A stretch of 8,134 nucleotides of DNA from Candidatus Neomicrothrix sp. UBA825 (lineage in GTDB: Bacteria; Actinomycetota; Acidimicrobiia; Acidimicrobiales; UBA8592): assembly GCA_002295705.1 (NCBI GenBank), contig DBHP01000011.1, forward strand, positions 3,478 to 11,611, in the 5' to 3' direction. Numbering within the stretch: the first letter of the stretch is position 1; each line of letters begins with the position of its first letter. The translations under genes were made by a program, and so were the position numbers. Positions 1 through 5,557 of the stretch are shown in pieces. The notes beneath the pieces are model-generated. The model was given only the letters and a program-made list of their open reading frames with translations, ran no database searches and was not told where the DNA came from.

Positions 1-393
1 TCCGACTCTCCATTTGGATGCTATTTCACGAGTGACCTCCGAAAGGGTTGCCCCTTCGGAAAGCTTTTGAGTTCTGAATAAATGTGTTCCAAGATCTCTA
101 TCACCTAGCCGAAACCAATCAATTCCCCCATACTTGGTCACCATATCCATGGCTCGCCAGCCTTCGTCTTTTAAGCCCCATCCTGTATCTGGATTAATTT
201 CATTTCCGAGAGTATAGATTATGGTGTCAAGATCTGGGCTTATGTGTAGGCCGTGCAACGATAAGTCATCTCCAGTATTAACAATAGCCGTTACCGACTC
301 AGGGGGGACTACCGTAACAAGACCTCTGAGCAATTTGGCTGCCCCTACGCCGCCGCAAAGAACAACTATTTTTTTATCAGACAACTCTGTCAC
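1..393 (-). CDS. cofD: 2-phospho-L-lactate transferase (CofD/FbiA), N-terminal 131 residues; gene continues past the left edge
   Basis: Coenzyme F420 biosynthesis enzyme of the cytoplasm. It joins a phospholactate or phosphoenolpyruvate moiety from a guanosine-diphosphate donor to the deazaflavin Fo, giving F420-0 or its dehydro form. The reading frame is open from 393 to the window edge. It starts MTELSDKKIVVLCGGVGAAK, with the family's N-terminal glycine loop GGVGAAK at residues 14-20. NTGDD (39-43) and HISPDLDT (50-57) are nucleotide/Fo-site motifs of the family, and LGDRDLGTH lies further on. Family members are about 310-335 residues, so roughly 40% is present. The start is GTG: it overlaps the gmd stop as GTGA (390-393) and has an AAAGG Shine-Dalgarno at 400-404, six bases upstream. 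It is the last visible gene of the rmd-gmd-cofD operon and is probably translationally coupled to gmd. The family call is firm. Whether the donor is the lactyl or enolpyruvyl form cannot be seen, and the presence of fbiB next door is unknown. Confidence 0.93.
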   Translation of the reverse strand, partial: MTELSDKKIVVLCGGVGAAKLLRGLVTVVPPESVTAIVNTGDDLSLHGLHISPDLDTIIYTLGNEINPDTGWGLKDEGWRAMDMVTKYGGIDWFRLGDRDLGTHLFRTQKLSEGATLSEVTREIASKWRVG

Positions 394-1367
394 GCTAAAC
401 CTTTGAGACGTCCTTCGAGTAAGGCTAAGTCCGCTTCAACCATCATGGTCACAAGGTCTTTGAACGATGTGCTGGGTTCCCAAGACAGCACATTTTTCGC
501 TTTGCCATAATCTCCGACAAGAAGATCAACCTCTGCTGGTCTAAAAAATTGTTCATCTACTACGACATGGTCCTCGTAATTGAGTTCCAGATGGCTGAAG
601 GCAAGGTCACAAAATTCCCGTACGCTATGGGTCATCCCTGAACAAATAACATAGTCATCTGGCTCTTCTTGTTGAAGCATCTTCCACATCGCTTCAACAT
701 AGTCGCCGGCAAAACCCCAATCCCTTTTTGCGTCAAGATTACCCAAGGAGAGCTTTTCTTCAAGGCCCAACTTAATTGATGCAGCACCGTAACTTATTTT
801 TCGAGTAACAAACTCAAGGCCACGTCTTGGACTTTCATGATTGAAAAGTATGCCACTAGAAGCATGGAGATTATAGCTTTCGCGGTAATTGACAGTTATC
901 CAATGGCCATATACTTTCGCAACGCCGTAGGGGCTCCGTGGGTAGAACGGAGTGGATTCTGTTTGAGGCACTTCTGCTACTTTGCCAAACATCTCACTAG
1001 AACTTGCTTGATAAAATCGAATCTGAGGGTTTACGATACGAATCGCGTCGAGCATTCGAGTGACACTTAAAGCTGTTGTTTCTCCCGTAAGTACTGGTTG
1101 TCCAAATGAAGTCTGGACAAAGGATTGCGCAGCGAGATTGTAGATCTCATCCGGTTCGTGAATTTTTATAGCATCAATAAGTGAAACCTGATCAAGTAAA
1201 TCACCATTTACGAATTCTATTGACCCCTGTATGTGGGCAATTCTTTCATAATTTACTGTGCTGCTTCTCCTGACCATTCCTACCACATCGTAACCCTTCT
1301 GAAGAAGCGCTTCAGCAAGATAAGATCCATCCTGACCAGTTATTCCTGTAATTAGTGCTTTAGGCAA
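390..1367 (-). CDS. gmd: GDP-mannose 4,6-dehydratase
   Basis: Converts GDP-D-mannose to GDP-4-keto-6-deoxy-D-mannose, the branch point for GDP-L-fucose, GDP-D-rhamnose and related sugars. It is a cytoplasmic extended short-chain dehydrogenase with bound NADP. The 325 residues show the N-terminal Rossmann motif GITGQDGS (8-15), the NADP-binding RRSS (33-36) typical of Gmd, NLAAQSFV (77-84), the catalytic region ASSSEMFG (121-128), and the YxxxK pair in SPYGVAK (Tyr147, Lys151). The Gmd-specific RDWGFAGDYVEAMW lies at 215-228. Length is at the short end of the family (about 320-370), but both ends look complete. The start is TTG: an AAGGAG Shine-Dalgarno at 1373-1378 lies five bases upstream, and MPKALITGITG is a normal Gmd N-terminus. 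The gene begins 9 nt after rmd, its ribosome site overlapping the rmd stop, and its own stop overlaps the cofD start. I see no missing catalytic residue. Confidence 0.96.
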   Translation of the reverse strand: MPKALITGITGQDGSYLAEALLQKGYDVVGMVRRSSTVNYERIAHIQGSIEFVNGDLLDQVSLIDAIKIHEPDEIYNLAAQSFVQTSFGQPVLTGETTALSVTRMLDAIRIVNPQIRFYQASSSEMFGKVAEVPQTESTPFYPRSPYGVAKVYGHWITVNYRESYNLHASSGILFNHESPRRGLEFVTRKISYGAASIKLGLEEKLSLGNLDAKRDWGFAGDYVEAMWKMLQQEEPDDYVICSGMTHSVREFCDLAFSHLELNYEDHVVVDEQFFRPAEVDLLVGDYGKAKNVLSWEPSTSFKDLVTMMVEADLALLEGRLKGLA

Positions 1368-1372
1368 AAGAT

Positions 1373-1378
1373 CTCCTT
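1373..1378 (-). promoter_or_regulatory. Shine-Dalgarno of gmd (supports its TTG start)
   Basis: Read on the minus strand this is AAGGAG, five bases before the TTG at 1365-1367. It overlaps the TAA stop of rmd (1377-1379), so ribosomes finishing rmd clear or occupy the gmd initiation site. This is a near-perfect anti-16S match and the reason for accepting a TTG start. Confidence 0.85.
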
Positions 1379-2285
1379 ATAGTTCTTGAGTCATTAGAGT
1401 TCTTGTGAACTCGATGGTGTCTTCGATAGTTCTGTCAAATCCTATACGGGGTTCCCAGCCAGTTTGCTTGTGTAGTTTAGAGTAATCTCCAATTAGCACG
1501 GGAGTATCTGATGGCCTTTGAAGCTTGGTGTCTAATTTGAGCTCAAGTTCAGAATTAATTTTACTCAAAAGCGTAGTCGCTAATTCTGAAATCTTTCTCC
1601 CGATTCCGGAACATACGTTATAGACATTGCCCCCCTCCCCCTTAGTAAGAATTAACCTGTACGCTCGTACAACATCTCGAACATCCGTGAAGTCTCGAAT
1701 TGTTGCGAGATTCCCAACTAGAATCTCTGACTGTTCGAGTTGCTGAGCTAGCAGCATGCGTTTAGTCAATGCAGCAACTACAAAATTTTCTTTTTGCCCT
1801 GGACCGAAATGGTTGAAAGATCTCGCACGCATAATTTGCAAACCCTGAGAATTCATCTGCTTGCATAGAACCTCTGCAGCAGATTTACTTGCTGCGTATG
1901 GGTTGGATGGGTTGATTGCGTGCCTTTCAGTTATTGGCAGCTCAGATTCCTCTACCGAACCGTATACCTCTGCGCTAGATATACAAATTACTCTTTTAAC
2001 GTTGGATAGTTGGCATGCACGAAGTACGTTCAGTGTGCCTTCAGCATTAACCCGAAAAGTCATGAGTGGATCTTCCCAAGAGGCCCTGACATCTGCTTGT
2101 CCAGCAAGGTGGTAAACGTGGTCAGGTTGAACTTTTGCTATTAAGCCCGTTGTGCCAACAGGGTCTAGCAAATCTGGTCCCCCTAGAGATAAATCAGAGC
2201 AGAAAACCTCATCTCCCTCTTTAGAAAGATGCTCGGCTAAATGTTGACCGACAAATCCTTCAGATCCTGTTATTAGAGCTTTCAT
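1377..2285 (-). CDS. rmd: GDP-4-keto-6-deoxy-D-mannose reductase (GDP-D-rhamnose synthase type)
   Basis: An extended short-chain dehydrogenase that probably reduces the Gmd product at C4 to GDP-D-rhamnose. With the start used here it has 302 residues: Rossmann motif GSEGFVG (7-13), HLAGQADVR (59-67), ISSAEVYG (102-109), the YxxxK pair in NPYAASK (Tyr130, Lys134), and the RMD-like stretches RSFNHFGPGQ (155-164) and RPSDTPVLIGD near the C-terminus, before TGWEP. These last two resemble RMD reductases more than GDP-fucose synthase, which also epimerises. Product stereochemistry (D-rhamnose versus 6-deoxy-D-talose) cannot be read from sequence. Position directly upstream of gmd strongly supports the pathway. 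In-frame starts are GTG 2297, ATG 2288 and ATG 2285. The last is preferred because GAGGG lies five bases upstream and MKALITG is the normal N-terminus. The first gene of the minus operon, it faces the divergent control region. Confidence 0.88.
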   Translation of the reverse strand: MKALITGSEGFVGQHLAEHLSKEGDEVFCSDLSLGGPDLLDPVGTTGLIAKVQPDHVYHLAGQADVRASWEDPLMTFRVNAEGTLNVLRACQLSNVKRVICISSAEVYGSVEESELPITERHAINPSNPYAASKSAAEVLCKQMNSQGLQIMRARSFNHFGPGQKENFVVAALTKRMLLAQQLEQSEILVGNLATIRDFTDVRDVVRAYRLILTKGEGGNVYNVCSGIGRKISELATTLLSKINSELELKLDTKLQRPSDTPVLIGDYSKLHKQTGWEPRIGFDRTIEDTIEFTRTLMTQEL

Positions 2286-2290
2286 CATTT

Positions 2291-2295
2291 CCCTC
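2291..2295 (-). promoter_or_regulatory. Shine-Dalgarno of rmd (decides its start)
   Basis: On the minus strand this reads GAGGG. It is five bases before ATG 2285, only two before ATG 2288, and it overlaps the upstream GTG at 2295-2297. The spacing therefore favours ATG 2285 as the start. Confidence 0.7.
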
Positions 2296-2310
2296 ACTAA
2301 TTACTTATCA

Positions 2311-2337
2311 ATTGTACTGTTGAGAAGAAAGTGTCAC
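2311..2337 (-). promoter_or_regulatory. Candidate sigma70-type promoter of the rmd-gmd-cofD operon
   Basis: On the minus strand there is a GTGACA -35 box (2332-2337, five of six bases matching TTGACA), a 15-nt spacer and a TACAAT -10 box (2311-2316, five of six matching TATAAT). The spacer is at the short end of the usual range. A start of transcription near 2304 would give a leader of about 19 nt before the rmd ATG, enough for its ribosome site. It is the best hexamer pair I found by eye, but an AT-rich intergenic region gives chance matches. Confidence 0.4.
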
Positions 2338-2361
2338 TAACGAAGAGCTATAAAGGTTAGT
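2336..2361. repeat. Small inverted repeat in the divergent control region, operator-like
   Basis: ACTAAC at 2336-2341 and its exact complement GTTAGT at 2356-2361 are separated by 14 bases, so the half-sites are 20 bp apart centre to centre, about two helix turns. The left arm touches the candidate -35 box of the minus operon. The spacer contains TATAAA (2349-2354), a possible -10 for the plus-strand genes but without a convincing -35. A further same-direction TCACTAA copy lies at 2294-2300, exactly 40 bp from the one at 2334-2340. This could be a dimeric regulator site. Six-base arms also arise easily by chance. Confidence 0.25.
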
Positions 2362-2398
2362 TATTTATCTTGCAGATACTCGTTGGGGTACATGAGAA

Positions 2399-5300
2399 TT
2401 GGGGAATTCGGGATTATTCTTCGCCACAGTGGAAGATTTGAATAAAAATGATGAAAGTGAGTCTGCTGAGGAAGTCTTTTCGTTCCCTCCTGTCCGAATT
2501 GCTGTAGTAGCGCATAAAGAGAATGACTGGTTTCAGGAATCAGTAGCTTCTTTCGCAAACCTAAATTATTCGGATAAACAGCTAACTGTTCTTGCTACAG
2601 GGCCAACGGAGTGGGTGGAGCCTATAGTAAGCCAATACTTTCCTGATGCAGACATACTCGAAGTAGACCCTGAAGCTGGCCTTGGAGCAAATTTCAATGC
2701 GGTGTTAAATAATTCTGATGAGCCCGCATTCTATTTGTTCTGTCACCATGACGTCGCTCTAGCTCCTGATGCTTTGCGACTCATGGTCGAGGAGTCTTAC
2801 CGTTCAAATGCTGCGGTAGTGGGACCTAAAGTAGTGAATTGGGAGCGCCCGAATGAGCTCCTAGATGTTGGGAAAGGTATGAACAGATTCGCAGCAACAG
2901 TTCAGAGGGTTGATGCGGGGGAAATTGATCAAGAACAATTTGATTCTGTTGAGCAAGTATTCGCTATATCTAATACAGCATTTCTAGTTAGGGCAGATCT
3001 CTTTCAAGCTCTTGGTGGCTTTGATGAGGCAATGGGAATGTTCGGTGAAGATCTTGATTTCTGCTGGAGAGCTCAAATCGCAGGTGGAAAGATCATGGTA
3101 GTACCCGGAGCAGTAGCACGCCATAGAGATGAGCGTGGCGAGTACCAAGCGAACCCAAAGAGAAGAAGATTGATGGAGCGACATCGGCTTAGATCAATCC
3201 TCAGTAACTATGGCAAAATGAAAGTTCTACCTATGCTTCTTTTGAACCTTTTGGTCTCAACATCAAAAGGAATATTCGGCTTGCTTCGAGGTCGTCTTTC
3301 TAATCTGCTTGTACTCGCTGATTCTTTTATTTGGAACCTACTGAACGCAAAATCTTTGATTCAAAAGCGAAGAAGAATTAGTGAATTAAGGCGAGTAAAG
3401 GATTCAGAACTTGATGCGTTAAAGATAAGTTCATCGCACGCTCAAAGATTTTTTCCATCTCTGGATGCTGACGTGGACGCCAAACGAGGATCAAACGGTC
3501 GGTTATATGCATGGATCAATGAGCTTCGAAACGGCCCATCCAAGGTTTCTATAACGTTTTCTCTTCTTTCTATTACCTTGTTTCTCTTTGGGAGTAGGCA
3601 CCTACTAACTCGAAAAGTTCCTGCAGTCGGTGAGCTCGTTCCTTTTGATAGTGGGCCAAGGGAAATTTTTGAACTCTGGGCATCAGGTTATTGGGCAAGC
3701 GGACTTGGATACGAGGGAGCAATGCCAAATGCTATGAGCATTATAGGTTTTCTAGGAATCATCTTTTTCGGCTTTATGGGATTACTCAGAACTGTGCTTA
3801 CTCTGGGGATGATCCCGATAGGAGTATTGGGTATCTGGTTTTTGCTGAAACCATTTGGATCGCCATACATCAAAGTTTCAGGAGCGTTGATATATTTGGT
3901 GAGTCCCGTTTCCTATTATGCGCTAAGTGTAGGCAACTGGGATGCGCTCATCCTCTATGGCTCTTTACCTTGGGCCCTTACAATGATTGGTCGTGCAGGA
4001 AAATCCTCGCCTTTCGGTGAGTCTGGCGGAAAAATCGGTTTCAATGCTATCGGTTCGGATTTCTTTAGAGAGGCCTTAACCTTAGGCATTTTGATAGGTG
4101 TTATTGTTTCTCTTTCCCCGGTATCGGTCTTGTCTATTCTTGCTGTTGCGATATTAGTCCTTGCCGGCTCGCTGATTGCCGGGACAGCTATCAAGGTTGG
4201 TCGCTTTGTAATGGTAATTTCTGCTAGTTGCTTTATTGCTTTGGCGCTAAATCTTCCATGGTTGCTTGATGGGTTTATTTATAACCCGTCTTTGGAAACT
4301 ATCTTAGGTAATCGGACTTCAAATTCGGAAGCGATTAGCGTCGCGAAAGCATTGACTTTGAGCCCTGATCTAGCTGGTAATTCAATTTTGGGATGGGGAT
4401 TTCCGTCTGTTGCTGTCGTCCCACTTCTGATTGCTAGAGGAGAGAGATGGGGGTGGGCAGTGCGCGGATGGACCTTTTATCTGGCCGGAGTTGGACTGGT
4501 ATGGATTGAGACGATGGGATACCTTTCATTTTCTCTTCCGCAGGCAGAGATCCTACTGATCCCTGGATCGCTGGGTCTTGCTATTGCAGGCGCAATGGGG
4601 GCTGGAGCGCTTCAACGCGACCTTCAGACATTTACGTTTGGTTGGAGGCAAATGGTTCCCGTTACGGCAATAGTGGCAATTACTATGACAATCTTACCAT
4701 TTCTTGGATTGACGTTTTCTGGGGATTGGGGAATGCCGGACGATGAACTGAATGATGTCCTCGTATATGAGGATGACGCTAATAGTAAGGTGCTATGGAT
4801 TAGCGACAGTGATCTTCTGCCTGAGCCCGGCGAGAAATTCACCGATGAGCTATCAATTATTGTGACGACTGATTTAACATCTTCCTTTGAAAATCGTTGG
4901 CAACCGCCCAAGACTAATGTTGATGGTCTATTGAAAGAGTCTTTGGATTTAGCCAGAGATAATGGAACATCAAATCTAGGAATTTTATTAGCGCAATTTG
5001 GAATAACAGATATTATCCTTCTCGAACGCTTGGTGCCCCTCCCTTCCACTAGCCCAAGCTTTCAGATAGAGGAACGATTTAAACTTTCCCTATCACGTCA
5101 ATTAGACCTATTAAAGATAAATATTGCTCCCGGGATTACTCGCTACCAGAATTTGTCCTCGGTGGGCTTTGGAGCGATAGTGACTGAGGGAAGTACTGTA
5201 ATGCGTGAAGTATCAAACTATGCTTCAGCTTCGGGGAGTCCGTTTATTGAGGGCTTGCAACCGGTCAGCGTTGACAGGAGGCATTATCAAGGAACCATTG

Positions 5301-5557
5301 CGACCGATCAAGAGGTATTTGTATCCTTTCCTTTCTCGAAGCAATGGAAACTTGAAGTTAACAATATCGCTATTGAACCAGAAATCGCTCTTGATTGGGC
5401 AACTGGATTTTCTCCGAATAGCGATGGAACAATAGATCTGAGATACAGCACCAGCGGCACTCAAAAAGCTGCAGTTGCTCTCCAGATTATTCTCTGGTTT
5501 TTAGCAATTGTAGCGTTTGCTCGAACTTTGTCTGATGTGAAAGTAGATGGAAGATGA
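2399..5557 (+). CDS. Large membrane glycosyltransferase: GT2 domain fused to a GT-C-like polytopic domain
   Basis: A 1052-residue (maximum) envelope glycosyltransferase. Residues about 31-260 form a GT2/GT-A domain of rhamnosyltransferase type: PVRIAVVAH first strand, FCHHDVAL (114-121) at the metal-site position, FLVRADLF, then GGFDE and FGEDLDFCWRA (215-225) with the likely catalytic acid. Residues 260-345 are basic and amphipathic (RRRLMERHR, QKRRRISELRR). From about 384 there are some 12 hydrophobic segments to 773, including SPVSYYAL and GSLPWAL (521-527), a pattern like AftD/YfhO-class GT-C proteins. An outer-face domain (774-1022) ends in a YfhO-like strand set around WKLEVNN (983-989), then a last membrane helix (1024-1041). 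Donor and acceptor are unknown; divergent gmd/rmd make a GDP-deoxyhexose plausible. The start is uncertain: TTG 2399, GTG 2429 and TTG 2438 all precede the conserved domain and none has a good ribosome site; an in-frame TGA at 2393 bounds the frame. The stop overlaps the next gene as ATGA. Confidence 0.85.
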   Translation: MGNSGLFFATVEDLNKNDESESAEEVFSFPPVRIAVVAHKENDWFQESVASFANLNYSDKQLTVLATGPTEWVEPIVSQYFPDADILEVDPEAGLGANFNAVLNNSDEPAFYLFCHHDVALAPDALRLMVEESYRSNAAVVGPKVVNWERPNELLDVGKGMNRFAATVQRVDAGEIDQEQFDSVEQVFAISNTAFLVRADLFQALGGFDEAMGMFGEDLDFCWRAQIAGGKIMVVPGAVARHRDERGEYQANPKRRRLMERHRLRSILSNYGKMKVLPMLLLNLLVSTSKGIFGLLRGRLSNLLVLADSFIWNLLNAKSLIQKRRRISELRRVKDSELDALKISSSHAQRFFPSLDADVDAKRGSNGRLYAWINELRNGPSKVSITFSLLSITLFLFGSRHLLTRKVPAVGELVPFDSGPREIFELWASGYWASGLGYEGAMPNAMSIIGFLGIIFFGFMGLLRTVLTLGMIPIGVLGIWFLLKPFGSPYIKVSGALIYLVSPVSYYALSVGNWDALILYGSLPWALTMIGRAGKSSPFGESGGKIGFNAIGSDFFREALTLGILIGVIVSLSPVSVLSILAVAILVLAGSLIAGTAIKVGRFVMVISASCFIALALNLPWLLDGFIYNPSLETILGNRTSNSEAISVAKALTLSPDLAGNSILGWGFPSVAVVPLLIARGERWGWAVRGWTFYLAGVGLVWIETMGYLSFSLPQAEILLIPGSLGLAIAGAMGAGALQRDLQTFTFGWRQMVPVTAIVAITMTILPFLGLTFSGDWGMPDDELNDVLVYEDDANSKVLWISDSDLLPEPGEKFTDELSIIVTTDLTSSFENRWQPPKTNVDGLLKESLDLARDNGTSNLGILLAQFGITDIILLERLVPLPSTSPSFQIEERFKLSLSRQLDLLKINIAPGITRYQNLSSVGFGAIVTEGSTVMREVSNYASASGSPFIEGLQPVSVDRRHYQGTIATDQEVFVSFPFSKQWKLEVNNIAIEPEIALDWATGFSPNSDGTIDLRYSTSGTQKAAVALQIILWFLAIVAFARTLSDVKVDGR

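Noticed and set aside
221..406. 61-codon plus-strand frame over the start of cofD
   Set aside because: Antisense to the conserved CofD glycine loop and NTGDD motif; a chance frame.
837..1070. 77-codon open frame on the plus strand inside gmd
   Set aside because: Antisense to the catalytic region of a well-conserved enzyme; the protein has no recognisable features. A shadow frame.
1377..2285. Reading the reductase as GDP-L-fucose synthase (fcl) or UDP-glucose 4-epimerase
   Set aside because: RSFNHFGPGQ and RPSDTPVLIGD match RMD reductases better, and gmd is adjacent. Exact stereochemistry stays open.
2286..2297. Upstream GTG (2297) or ATG (2288) as the rmd start
   Set aside because: GTG 2297 overlaps the Shine-Dalgarno sequence, and ATG 2288 is only two bases from it. 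ATG 2285 has correct spacing and the usual MKALITG beginning.
2320..2354. Plus-strand promoter TTGAGA (2320-2325) with TATAAA (2349-2354)
   Set aside because: The spacer is 23 nt, too long for a sigma70-type promoter, and no better -35 lies 16-18 nt upstream of TATAAA. No plus-strand promoter is called.
4624..5049. 141-codon open frame on the minus strand inside the glycosyltransferase gene
   Set aside because: Lies wholly antisense to a clearly coding outer-face domain, has low-complexity Ser/Arg/Lys-rich composition, no recognisable domain and no ribosome site that stands out.
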